Notes: a model not told the origin generated them from the sequence alone. A DNA stretch of 16,079 bases from an uncultured Candidatus Melainabacteria bacterium (GCA_946186335.1 CAMHMW010000029.1:1-16079), one strand, 5' to 3'; positions 1 to 7,067 are shown, counted from the first letter of the stretch. A program made the numbers and translations.

Positions 1-833
1 TGGGTTGAAATGTGGGTGTATATTTGGGTGTTTGAAATGCTTGCGTGTCCCAAAAGTTCCTGAACAACCCTCAAATCTGCACCGTTTTCCAGCAGGTGAG
101 TTGCAAAACTGTGGCGAAGCGTGTGGGGAGTAATATGTTTGTGAATTTTTTCACCCTGTTTTCTTATGAAATTATAGACATCCTGACGGGTTAAAGGTTT
201 ACCGTTTTCTTTTACAAAAAGATACTTATAATTTTTTAGATTATTTCGCACAATTAGATTATCACGATAGGGGAAATATTTTTTTATTGCATCCTTTGCT
301 TTTTTCCCGAACGGAACAATTCTTTCTTTTGAACCTTTACCATAGCACTGAACATATTTTGAATTGATATCGATGTTATTCATTTTAAGGTTAACGAGTT
401 CCGAAACTCTTAACCCGCACCCGTACAACAATTCAACAATAACGCTTTCTTCTTTATTCAAATCGGCATTGAGGATACTGTTTAATTCCTCAACAGTCAT
501 AACTTTGGGTAATCTTTTGGGGAGTTTCGGACGTTCAAGGGTTTGTGTCGGATTTTTTGTACCGTATTCATTTGCGCAAAACCATTTAAAAAAGCCTCTT
601 AAAGATGCAATTTTCCGCACTACACTTGATACCGAATAATTTTTTTCACGCAGTTTCAAAATATAAGAATTTATGTCTGTACGCTCGACATCATTAACTT
701 CCTTCACTCCTCGTCCGTCACAAAAATCAAAAAAGAAAATCAGGTCATTTCGGTATGCCTCAACGGTATTTGACGAAAGTCCTTTTTCAACTTCCAGAAA
801 TTCTAAATATTCCGATAAATACTGAACATCCAT
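1..833 (-). CDS. xerC/xerD: Tyrosine site-specific recombinase, XerC/XerD family (3' end outside window)
   Basis: This is the chromosome-dimer-resolution type of tyrosine recombinase, which cuts and rejoins DNA at dif-like sites. I translated 277 codons from the ATG at 833. An in-frame stop at 849-851 lies just upstream and no other in-frame ATG intervenes, so this start is firm. The N-terminal SAM-like DNA-binding domain covers about residues 1-90. The catalytic domain follows, with every active-site residue visible: R142 (GCGLRVSEL), K166 (GKGSKER), H237 and R240 (HTLRHSFATHLL), H263 (LLGHASIS) and nucleophile Y272 (QIYTHIS). Family members are about 300 aa, so only about 20 residues are missing. 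The linker PKLPKRLPKV looks XerD-like while QELLGHA looks XerC-like, so I cannot choose between them. It begins 22 nt after the dgt stop, with AGGGAAAA as a plausible ribosome site, and is probably co-transcribed with dgt. Confidence 0.93.
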   Translation of the reverse strand, partial: MDVQYLSEYLEFLEVEKGLSSNTVEAYRNDLIFFFDFCDGRGVKEVNDVERTDINSYILKLREKNYSVSSVVRKIASLRGFFKWFCANEYGTKNPTQTLERPKLPKRLPKVMTVEELNSILNADLNKEESVIVELLYGCGLRVSELVNLKMNNIDINSKYVQCYGKGSKERIVPFGKKAKDAIKKYFPYRDNLIVRNNLKNYKYLFVKENGKPLTRQDVYNFIRKQGEKIHKHITPHTLRHSFATHLLENGADLRVVQELLGHASISNTQIYTHIST

Positions 834-855
834 AAGCGATTTTCCCTGTCATGAT

Positions 856-1872
856 TTATTCGGTCATATTTGCAAGTTTGAATAAATAATCATCCCTTGC
901 GCTGCATTTTAAACCTGTCGGAATGAACAGTTCTTTATATCTTTCAACCGCAAATCTATCCGTCATTCCCGAAATGTAATCGGTTACGACTCTCGGGATT
1001 CTGTCAGCAGGGCAGATATTTTTTAAAACATCACAATAATAACTGAACAACTCTCTTATAACTCTGCGCGCCTTCGATTCTTCAAGTTTTGCGGTGGAAG
1101 AATCGTTATAAACATTTTCAAACATCCATGTCCTGAGTTCTGTCGTATAACCCCACGCTTCTTCACTCATTGAAATATCAGATTTTCCGATGGAATTATT
1201 TATTATTTCGTGAATCATTTTACTCAGACGTTTGCTCTGAATTGATGAAAAATACTCAATACAATGTTTTGGCAAATCACTTTCAGAAATAACTCCCGCC
1301 CTTATTGAATCTTCAATATCGTGATTAATATAGGCAATTTTATCCGCAAGCTGAACAACTTTCCCCTCCGGAGTTGTCGGTTTATACCCCCATGAATGTG
1401 TCATAATTCCCTCAACCGTTTCACGGCACAAATTCAGGCATTCAAGAATTTCAACCACTCTCACACTTTGAATATTGTGATTAAATCCACCGTCAACGAG
1501 TTCATTTAATACACCCTCTCCGCAATGTCCGAACGGAGTATGTCCCAAATCGTGTCCCAGCGAAATTGCCTCCGTCAAATCTTCATTCAAATCAAGCGCA
1601 CGTGCAATTGAACGTGCGATTTGAGAAACCTCTAAGGTATGGGTTAAACGGGTTCTAAAATGGTCATCAAACGGGGATAAGAAAACCTGCGTTTTGTGTT
1701 TTAAACGTCTAAATGCTTTTGAATGCAAAATTCTGTCCCTGTCCCGTTGAAAATCTGTTCTCATATCGGATTTTTCTTCCGGAATTTTACGACCTTTTGA
1801 TTCAGCAGATTTCGTTGCAATGTCGCTTAAAATCTGATATTCACGCTTTTCAAGTTTTTCTCTGATGTTCAT
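856..1872 (-). CDS. dgt: HD-domain deoxynucleoside triphosphate triphosphohydrolase (Dgt-like, short type)
   Basis: The 338-aa product should hydrolyse dGTP or other dNTPs to the deoxynucleoside and triphosphate, in the cytosol. The HD metal-binding set is visible: H78 (TRLTHTLEVSQIAR), H107-D108 (SLGHDLGHTPFGHCGE) and D177 (LADKIAYINHDIEDSI). The N-terminal block RDRDRILHSKAFRRLKHKTQVF at about 44-65 is also diagnostic of the dGTPase family. The length suits the short Dgt-like branch found in Firmicutes, Cyanobacteria and many others, not the roughly 500-aa E. coli Dgt; substrate preference in this branch is broader and not readable here. The start has a strong Shine-Dalgarno (AAGGGGAG) about 8 nt upstream. 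It heads a two-gene unit with the xer gene. Confidence 0.93.
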   Translation of the reverse strand: MNIREKLEKREYQILSDIATKSAESKGRKIPEEKSDMRTDFQRDRDRILHSKAFRRLKHKTQVFLSPFDDHFRTRLTHTLEVSQIARSIARALDLNEDLTEAISLGHDLGHTPFGHCGEGVLNELVDGGFNHNIQSVRVVEILECLNLCRETVEGIMTHSWGYKPTTPEGKVVQLADKIAYINHDIEDSIRAGVISESDLPKHCIEYFSSIQSKRLSKMIHEIINNSIGKSDISMSEEAWGYTTELRTWMFENVYNDSSTAKLEESKARRVIRELFSYYCDVLKNICPADRIPRVVTDYISGMTDRFAVERYKELFIPTGLKCSARDDYLFKLANMTE

Positions 1873-1880
1873 AACAGTTC

Positions 1881-1902
1881 TCCCCTTATACGGATTTTAT
1901 CA
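1881..1902 (-). promoter_or_regulatory. Predicted dgt promoter (extended -10) and ribosome-binding site
   Basis: On the minus strand TGATAAAAT (1902-1894) is an extended -10 element, with the hexamer TAAAAT matching consensus at 5 of 6. I see no good -35. The expected transcription start near 1887 falls at the 5' edge of the Shine-Dalgarno AAGGGGA (1887-1881), so the leader would be only about 15 nt. Confidence 0.5.
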
Positions 1903-1938
1903 AAAAGTACAAGTTTTGGGATACTCTTTTCAGAGGAA

Positions 1939-1979
1939 ATTGAAATAAATTGAATATTGAAAATGGATAATGGAAAATT
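1939..1979. repeat. AT-rich 'ATTGAAAATGGATAATGG' type intergenic repeat
   Basis: This tract is a stutter of ATTGAA and AATGGA units: ATTGAAAT, ATTGAATATTGAAA, then ATGGATAATGGAAAATT. Similar stuttering tracts occur between genes in many gut bacterial genomes (from memory). Only this copy is in the window, so the assignment rests on internal repetition. Confidence 0.4.
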
Positions 1980-1990
1980 TTTACAAATTA

Positions 1991-2012
1991 TTATCACCCT
2001 GAACCTGTTTCA
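1991..2012. repeat. Degenerate 'CCTGAAC..GTTTCA' palindromic-repeat remnant
   Basis: The sequence TATCACCCTGAACCTGTTTCA resembles one arm of a widespread bacterial intergenic repeat of the form TCATCCTGAACTTGTTTCAGG. Only one arm is recognisable and there is no second copy in the window, so this is a resemblance from memory. Confidence 0.35.
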
Positions 2013-2021
2013 TTGTCTGTT

Positions 2022-2049
2022 ATTGTTGGGCTGAAAGCCCAACTTACAA
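2022..2049. repeat. 28-bp dispersed hairpin repeat, copy 1
   Basis: The core is a perfect 8-bp stem, GTTGGGCT (2025-2032), loop GAA, AGCCCAAC (2036-2043), flanked by ATT on the left and TTACAA on the right. An identical 28-bp copy lies at 10074-10101 in the same orientation. It ends 46 bp before bioD. No T-tract follows, so it does not look like a simple terminator. Confidence 0.75.
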
Positions 2050-2061
2050 ATTTACCCCAAA

Positions 2062-2089
2062 TTGCAAAATAAAAATATCGTGATAAGAT
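2062..2089 (+). promoter_or_regulatory. Predicted bioD promoter placing the transcript start at the start codon
   Basis: The -35 TTGCAA (2062-2067) is followed by a 16-bp spacer and an extended -10, TGA-TAAGAT (2081-2089). The bioD ATG begins 6 nt after the -10, at 2096, where transcription itself should start. No Shine-Dalgarno is present, so a leaderless mRNA is inferred. Confidence 0.55.
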
Positions 2090-2095
2090 TTAGTT

Positions 2096-2818
2096 ATGTT
2101 AAACGTATTTATTTCAGGGCTGGAACGACAGACAGGCAAAACACTTGTTACGGCGGGAATTGCCGCAACAATGCAGAGTTTGGCTTTTACAACCTGTGTT
2201 TATAAACCCATTCAGACAGGTGCAATTATTTTAAACGGGGTTAAAAGTTCCCCTGATTTATCTCTTTTTAAAAGAATTGACCCGAATCTTACGGTTGATG
2301 CAACATACATCCTTTCCGGCAAAGAATCTCCGTTTGTGAGTTCTTATGAAGATAAATTGAAAATAGATATTCAGACAATTTGTGACAATTATAAAAAACT
2401 TGCACAAACAATGGACTGCTCTATTGTTGAGGGGGTTAACAGTATTTCTACCCCAATTGCCGAAAATATGACAGAACTTGATTTAATAAAAACTCTCGGC
2501 TTACCGCTTGTTCTGGTAATAAACCCGAAGAAAACCCAGATTGATACCGTTATCAGCGGGTTGAAATACATTAAATCAGAACGAATTGAAATGGCGGGAG
2601 TTATTTTAAACCAGCACGACAAAGAATCCGATAATCTGGAGGTTAAATATTTTCCCCAGATAATAAATGAATTTTCTGATATAAAAGTTTTGGGTTCATT
2701 ACCTGATTACGGCGATATGTCAAACGTGACCGCAGAAACCATAATTTCAAACATTTTGAATAATATAAATATTGAAGAAATGTTCGGGCTGAAAATTGCC
2801 AAACTTAGTCAGGATTAA
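2096..2818 (+). CDS. bioD: Dethiobiotin synthetase (ATP-dependent)
   Basis: BioD closes the ureido ring of dethiobiotin from diaminopelargonic acid, CO2 and ATP, the penultimate step of biotin synthesis. The 240-aa length fits. Key positions align with E. coli numbering: P-loop G8...T13-G14-K15-T16, K37 in the signature YKPIQTG, D54, and E112 in VEGV (E. coli E115). The hydrophobic strand LPLVLVI (about 136-142) and AGVILN (about 162-167) follow the BioD fold. The P-loop reads GLERQTGKT instead of the usual GTDTxVGKT, so the two residues before GKT diverge. A more general CobQ/BioD-like P-loop ligase is the alternative, but the retained K37 motif favours BioD. No other bio gene is nearby. The gene stands alone between a repeat-rich gap and a two-component operon. 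Confidence 0.82.
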   Translation: MLNVFISGLERQTGKTLVTAGIAATMQSLAFTTCVYKPIQTGAIILNGVKSSPDLSLFKRIDPNLTVDATYILSGKESPFVSSYEDKLKIDIQTICDNYKKLAQTMDCSIVEGVNSISTPIAENMTELDLIKTLGLPLVLVINPKKTQIDTVISGLKYIKSERIEMAGVILNQHDKESDNLEVKYFPQIINEFSDIKVLGSLPDYGDMSNVTAETIISNILNNINIEEMFGLKIAKLSQD

Positions 2819-2846
2819 AAAGGACTTTTCACTTCTTCATAAATTC

Positions 2847-2875
2847 TTGCAAAATTTGGGGATGTTTTGTAAAAT
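2847..2875 (+). promoter_or_regulatory. Predicted promoter of the two-component/tadA operon
   Basis: TTGCAA (2847-2852), 17 bp, then TAAAAT (2870-2875). Transcription would start near 2882, giving an 18-nt leader that contains the Shine-Dalgarno AGGGG just before the ATG at 2900. The 81-bp gap after bioD has no convincing terminator, so read-through from bioD is possible. Confidence 0.5.
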
Positions 2876-2899
2876 TTTCTTATAAACAGGGGTATATTT

Positions 2900-3616
2900 A
2901 TGACAGAAGTTCAAAAACGAATTTTAATAATTGACGATGACGATGAGATAAGAGAGCTGCTTGAATTTGACATCGGAAGCAGCGGATATTTTGTAGATAC
3001 GGCAAAAGACGGACTGGAAGGACTTAATAAAGCGCTGAACAATGCTTATGACTTAATTCTGCTTGATGTTATGATGCCGAAAATGAACGGTTTTGAGGTT
3101 TGCAAAAATATCAGACAGGCAAAACTTGCTGTGCCTATTTTGATGCTCACCGCCAAAGGTACAATTGATGATAAAACCTCGGGGTTTGACTGCGGAGCGG
3201 ATGATTACCTTGTAAAACCGTTTGATATTCAGGAAGTTTTACTCAGAATAAGAGTTTTGTTGAGACGTAATTCTGTTGCTGTTGAAGAATCTCCGCTGTC
3301 TAATGAGGTTTTAAAATGCGGTGATATTGAGATTTTCCCCGAATCTTTGGAATGTATCATAGTAAACCGCAGAGTAAAATTAACTCCGACAGAATTTGAG
3401 ATTTTGTATTGTCTTATGCAGCATTTTAACAACCCTGTAACCCTTGCAACACTTTTAGATGAAGTCTGGGGATATGACAGCAATGAAGATGTCAGAATGC
3501 TGAGGGTTCACGTTGGCGGCTTGCGCAACAAAATTGAATCTAACGCAAAAGTTCCGAAGTATCTTCACACAGTTACAAATGTCGGATATAAATTAACACC
3601 GTTTATACAGGAATAA
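2900..3616 (+). CDS. OmpR/PhoB-family response regulator
   Basis: This cytosolic two-component transcription factor has 238 aa. The receiver domain (about 7-120) carries the acidic pocket (D12, D13, D14), phospho-acceptor D56 (LILLDVMMPKMNGFEV), T84 (LMLTAKG) and K106 (DDYLVKPFD). The C-terminal winged helix (about 138-233) has the usual LTPTEFEILYCL, EVWGYD, VHVGGLRNKIE and VGYKL blocks. It lies 2 nt upstream of the sensor kinase and is almost certainly its partner. Its target genes cannot be read from the window. The receiver resembles the cyanobacterial RpaA/RpaB class in general form only, so I assign no symbol. Confidence 0.93.
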   Translation: MTEVQKRILIIDDDDEIRELLEFDIGSSGYFVDTAKDGLEGLNKALNNAYDLILLDVMMPKMNGFEVCKNIRQAKLAVPILMLTAKGTIDDKTSGFDCGADDYLVKPFDIQEVLLRIRVLLRRNSVAVEESPLSNEVLKCGDIEIFPESLECIIVNRRVKLTPTEFEILYCLMQHFNNPVTLATLLDEVWGYDSNEDVRMLRVHVGGLRNKIESNAKVPKYLHTVTNVGYKLTPFIQE

Positions 3617-3618
3617 TT

Positions 3619-5307
3619 ATGAAAAATTACAGTTACGGCTTAAAAAAATTAAAAATTATTGAACAAATTGCGATAGTATTTTTCATATCCGTCATTATTC
3701 CGACATCTATCAGCGGTTTTGTCATAAATAACATTAATCAGCAGTCTGTCAGACACCAGTTGAGAGAATCAGCCATACTTGTTGCAAGTATGGTTTCCGA
3801 CGAAGTTGATTTTTTTATGGAAACAAGTGAAACAACGTTAGCACAAATTGCGGATACACTTGAATATCTGCCCAACAGAAAACTGAAAGAAAAATTTATA
3901 AAAGAGGTTGCAAAGCGTTACCCAAACTGTGAAACCATTGAAATTGTACGAAGTCCGGAGGAGCTGGAAAAGCTGACGGATAACGCACACACTAACGAAA
4001 AACTGATACTTTCAACCCAGATGAAAGATGGTTCATTTCTTGTTATCATATATTCCGCAAGCAACTGGGACAAACAACTGTTTAAATCACTTGAAAACGA
4101 CAACAGACAGGTGTATATCATGGATAAAAACAACCGACTGATAGCATCTCACAATTTTACACCCGATGTTTTCAAAGAAACAATTGACCTGCTTCCCGAA
4201 GAAATAATTGAAGATGTACCGGTTCTGTTCGGGGATGAAAAAAACCAGCCGATAGTATATTTACACAGAACAAAGCCCGAATTAACCATCGTTGTAAACA
4301 CCACACAAAGCATTACCAAACACACAATTATTGATAACCGGGTTAAAATAATTCTTGCTGTTTTGGTTGCAATACTTTCAATGATGATACTTTTGGGATT
4401 TTATATCTATTATCTCTATATCAACATAAGACAGTTATTTAAAGCCGTAATCGCACTTTCAAAAGGTAACTACCAGCGTCAGATAAGACTTTTGACAACC
4501 GCTTTCACCCCTTATGAAATCGTCTTTTTGGCAAACGAATTTAATGATATGGCATCTGAAATTCACAAATCTTATGTTGAATTACAAAGGAAAAATATAG
4601 AATTAAAAGAACTGAACGAATTTCGTTCAAATCTGTTAGATACCGTCAGCCACGAATTACGCACCCCGCTGACAAGTATTCAGGGTTATACATCAAGACT
4701 TATGCGTCAGGATATTGTTATCGATGAGGAAACAAAACAAAAATCTCTGAGAATAATTAAAGAACAGTCCGAGCGCTTAAAACGGCTTATTGACGACCTT
4801 TTGGCAATTCCGGATATTGAAGGTATGAGATTGAGAGCCGTCAAAGAACCTCTGTGGCTGAATGAAGTTCTTGAACAGGCGGAACTCCTCCTGCGCAAAC
4901 GTGACGGACGTGAAATTATAGTTGATTTACCCGAAGATTTTCCGCAAATTCTCGGAGATAAAGGTCGTTTGGAACAGGTTTTTGTCAACCTGTACGAAAA
5001 CGCAATAAAATACGCATACCCCGATACTCCCATTGAAGTTATCATAAGAAATATCGGAGATAAAGCCTACATTCAGGTTAAAAACAAATGTGATAAAATT
5101 CCTGCAAAAAAACTCAATACCCTGTTTGAAAAATTCGTCAGACTTGACGATGAAATGACAAGAACTACAAGAGGTACAGGTTTGGGCTTGTTTATTGTAA
5201 AAGGGCTTATTGAAGCAATGGACGGCAAGATTGAGCTGGCATCAGATGACGATTACGGTTTTTGCGTAACAATAACCCTGAGTATTGCTGATGAGGAAAG
5301 CCAATAA
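3619..5307 (+). CDS. Membrane sensor histidine kinase with extracytoplasmic domain and HAMP
   Basis: The 562-aa partner of the preceding regulator has a transmembrane helix at about 15-36, a roughly 205-residue extracytoplasmic sensor region (about 37-242), a second helix (about 243-267), a HAMP linker (about 268-320), HisKA with phosphorylatable H345 in DTVSHELRTPLTSIQGY, and a HATPase domain (about 445-557). The N box is present (N461, YENAIKYAYP), as are the F box (LFEKFVRLD) and the G2 box (RGTGLGLFIVKGL, about 518-530). The G1 box, normally DxGxG, reads NKCDKIP at 489-495 and so lacks the Asp and both Gly. The sensor region could be Cache-like, but I cannot show it. AGGA sits 6 nt before the ATG. 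The stop overlaps the tadA start by one base. Confidence 0.92.
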   Translation: MKNYSYGLKKLKIIEQIAIVFFISVIIPTSISGFVINNINQQSVRHQLRESAILVASMVSDEVDFFMETSETTLAQIADTLEYLPNRKLKEKFIKEVAKRYPNCETIEIVRSPEELEKLTDNAHTNEKLILSTQMKDGSFLVIIYSASNWDKQLFKSLENDNRQVYIMDKNNRLIASHNFTPDVFKETIDLLPEEIIEDVPVLFGDEKNQPIVYLHRTKPELTIVVNTTQSITKHTIIDNRVKIILAVLVAILSMMILLGFYIYYLYINIRQLFKAVIALSKGNYQRQIRLLTTAFTPYEIVFLANEFNDMASEIHKSYVELQRKNIELKELNEFRSNLLDTVSHELRTPLTSIQGYTSRLMRQDIVIDEETKQKSLRIIKEQSERLKRLIDDLLAIPDIEGMRLRAVKEPLWLNEVLEQAELLLRKRDGREIIVDLPEDFPQILGDKGRLEQVFVNLYENAIKYAYPDTPIEVIIRNIGDKAYIQVKNKCDKIPAKKLNTLFEKFVRLDDEMTRTTRGTGLGLFIVKGLIEAMDGKIELASDDDYGFCVTITLSIADEESQ

Positions 5308-5735
5308 TGGAATTTATGAAACTCGCAATAAGAGAAGCAAAAAAATCAGGTATTGATATTCCTGTCGGGGCTATATTGGTTAAAAACGGGGAAATTATTG
5401 CAACGGCACATAATACAAGAGAAATTGACAACGACATAATCTCTCATGCCGAAATAACCGCCATCCGCAAAGCCGAAAATATTTTAAACAACTGGCGGCT
5501 AAAAGACTGTGAACTATATGTAACCTTAGAGCCCTGTCCTATGTGCGGCTGGGCTATTTTGCAGTCCGGGATAAGCAAATTGTATTTCGGAAGTTACGAC
5601 AAAAACTACGGAGCATTTTCATCCGCAAATCTGGATAAAATCTCAAATTCAAAAATTCAAATATACGGAGGAATAATGGAAGAAGAATGCGACAAACTGC
5701 TTAATGATTTTTTTGCCGAAATCAGAAATAAATAA
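5307..5735 (+). CDS. tadA: tRNA-specific adenosine deaminase (A34 to inosine)
   Basis: TadA converts the wobble adenosine of tRNA-Arg(ACG) to inosine. The 142-aa protein has the zinc/cytidine-deaminase motifs: H47 with catalytic E49 (SHAEITAIRKA), then C77 and C80 (LEPCPMCGWAI). It also has the substrate-loop AHNTRE (34-39) and the IYGGIMEEECDKLLNDFF tail typical of TadA. A plain nucleoside deaminase is less likely given the tRNA-type AHN..E and HAE..AI context. Its ATG overlaps the kinase stop (TAATG), so it is translated as the third gene of the operon. The pairing with a two-component system looks positional, not functional. TadA is short at the N terminus compared with E. coli (about 167 aa), which is common in this family. 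Confidence 0.92.
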   Translation: MEFMKLAIREAKKSGIDIPVGAILVKNGEIIATAHNTREIDNDIISHAEITAIRKAENILNNWRLKDCELYVTLEPCPMCGWAILQSGISKLYFGSYDKNYGAFSSANLDKISNSKIQIYGGIMEEECDKLLNDFFAEIRNK

Positions 5736-5742
5736 ACTTATA

Positions 5743-5771
5743 TTTACAACTGTTGAATAATCTGATATATT
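5743..5771 (+). promoter_or_regulatory. Predicted promoter of the secreted/membrane protein pair
   Basis: TTTACA (5743-5748), a 17-bp spacer, then extended -10 TGA-TATATT (5763-5771). This is one of the better promoter matches in the window. Transcription would start near 5778, with AGGAAAGAG (5790-5798) as ribosome site for the ATG at 5805. It separates this pair from the tadA operon. Confidence 0.6.
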
Positions 5772-5804
5772 AAAAGTTGTCCAGTCATCAGGAAAGAGAT
5801 TTAT

Positions 5805-6245
5805 ATGAAAAAATTTTTAATATTTCTGTTATCCGCATTTGTACTGAGTCTATCAACACCATTACGTGCCGAAGATGACCTTTCAACCCTGCGAACAATG
5901 AGCGAGGAACTTTCTTCGGATACCATTGATATTATTCTGAATACAGGTGCAAGATATAAAACATCAGGGGAAGATGTTGCAGAATATATGTATCAGTTTT
6001 TATCCCAAAATATTCCGGGTGACAAATACCAAAAATATAACCAAACAAGTATTGCCCCTGCGGGGAGTCCAATTTATATGTCATTTTACAAAACACCTTA
6101 TGAATGTAATTTGGCTGTAAGAAATTGCTATATACAGATTTTCGGAATAAAAAAACTTACAAAAGAACCCTATGAAATTTCCAGAACATATTATGACGAA
6201 GCGGGTGAAAAAAGATATGTTTGGATGTTTGATATGACATATTAA
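5805..6245 (+). CDS. Secreted protein of unknown function, shares a domain with the next gene product
   Basis: I do not recognise this 146-aa protein. A signal peptide is clear: MKK, a hydrophobic core (FLIFLLSAFVLSLS), and a likely cleavage after LRA near residue 22. The mature part of about 124 aa aligns with the C-terminal half of the following protein. Shared elements are SGEDVAEYM (54-62; SGEEVAKIV there), YMSFYK (91-96; IMTFYK), C101-x6-C108 followed by Tyr (CNLAVRNCY; CTLEKKNCY), and RTYYDEAGE (127-135; KTYYDNKGK). The two cysteines could form a disulfide outside the cytoplasm. It is the first gene of a two-gene unit, 17 nt from the next, with a good promoter and Shine-Dalgarno. An envelope or secreted role is inferred from the signal peptide only. 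Confidence 0.85.
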   Translation: MKKFLIFLLSAFVLSLSTPLRAEDDLSTLRTMSEELSSDTIDIILNTGARYKTSGEDVAEYMYQFLSQNIPGDKYQKYNQTSIAPAGSPIYMSFYKTPYECNLAVRNCYIQIFGIKKLTKEPYEISRTYYDEAGEKRYVWMFDMTY

Positions 6246-6262
6246 AGAAAGAGAGAAATATT

Positions 6263-7045
6263 ATGAACATGACAGAAATGGAAGAACAATTATTCCAGAA
6301 TAAAGTTGATAAAGAACTGGAAAAATTTAACTGGGGCGCATTCGGACTCGGCATTTTATGGGCTCCGTTCAACGGTGCCGGCATAAGTTATTTTGTAACC
6401 TTTGGTGCAATGCTGTTCTGCATTCTCGCCGCTTTTATTTTACCAATTATAAGATTCTTTTTTATCTTTCTTGCTCCCGCGATTATTCTTGGATTTTCAA
6501 TATATATGGGTAAAAAAGGAAACGAATGGTCATGGCAGGGCAAAAAGTGGCAAAGTTTGGAATATTTTTCTGAAATTCAGAAAAAATGGGCTGCCTTTTT
6601 TACTCTGTATTTCATAATTATGGTTATTCTCGGAATAATCGGAATAGCCTCGTTATTTGTAATCGGCGGAAGCTTCATTACACAGATGAAATCTGACGGC
6701 GGACCGGAAAAACTTGTTAACTCAATAATTGTAAAACAGGTATTAACAAAAGACCCCGGCTGCATAAATGCCAGATCGGGCGAAGAAGTTGCAAAAATTG
6801 TGGTAAAACAAGATCCGACAGCAACACTTTATAATAAAAACAGTGTTCTTGAAAAAACAAAAAGCGGAAAAACAGAATTTATTATGACATTTTATAAAGT
6901 CGGTACAAATTGTACTCTGGAAAAGAAAAATTGTTATGTCATGTTGAGCGATATTGTTAACGGAGAGGCTTCACCTAAACTCAAAACATATTACGACAAC
7001 AAAGGCAAAACCCTTGACGTACTTATGAAATTACGCAGTAAATAA
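6263..7045 (+). CDS. Membrane protein, DUF2628-like N terminus with C-terminal domain shared with upstream gene
   Basis: The 260-aa protein starts with a short cytosolic coil and the motif FNWGAFGLGILWAPFNG (22-38), which resembles DUF2628-type membrane proteins. Three transmembrane stretches follow (about 42-60, 62-82 and 110-138). The Lys/Trp-rich loop at 83-109 should be cytosolic by the positive-inside rule, which puts residues 140-260 outside the cytoplasm. That outer part aligns with the secreted protein encoded just upstream: SGEEVAKIV (172-180), IMTFYK (207-212), C217-x6-C224-Tyr, and KTYYDNKGK (241-249). The pair probably arose by duplication, with one copy anchored and one released. 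A strong terminator ends the unit at 7068. Function is unknown. Confidence 0.85.
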   Translation: MNMTEMEEQLFQNKVDKELEKFNWGAFGLGILWAPFNGAGISYFVTFGAMLFCILAAFILPIIRFFFIFLAPAIILGFSIYMGKKGNEWSWQGKKWQSLEYFSEIQKKWAAFFTLYFIIMVILGIIGIASLFVIGGSFITQMKSDGGPEKLVNSIIVKQVLTKDPGCINARSGEEVAKIVVKQDPTATLYNKNSVLEKTKSGKTEFIMTFYKVGTNCTLEKKNCYVMLSDIVNGEASPKLKTYYDNKGKTLDVLMKLRSK

Positions 7046-7067
7046 ACAACATACAATAATTATTCGG

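Noticed and set aside
364..639. Plus-strand 91-codon frame within the xer gene
   Set aside because: It is antisense to a frame with the full tyrosine-recombinase active site and has no recognisable product.
1..833. Xer gene as a phage or integron integrase marking a mobile element
   Set aside because: The sequence is of the short housekeeping Xer type, follows dgt in an apparent operon, and no att-like repeats, tRNA or phage genes are present.
2819..2833. AAAAAGGACTTTTC as a terminator of bioD
   Set aside because: The stem is only 5 A/G-T/C pairs with a 2-nt loop and no following T-tract, too weak to call.
5746..5780. Inverted repeat ACAACT ... AGTTGT around the promoter at 5743-5771, possibly an operator
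   Set aside because: Six-base arms 23 nt apart are expected by chance in AT-rich DNA, and there is no supporting second copy.
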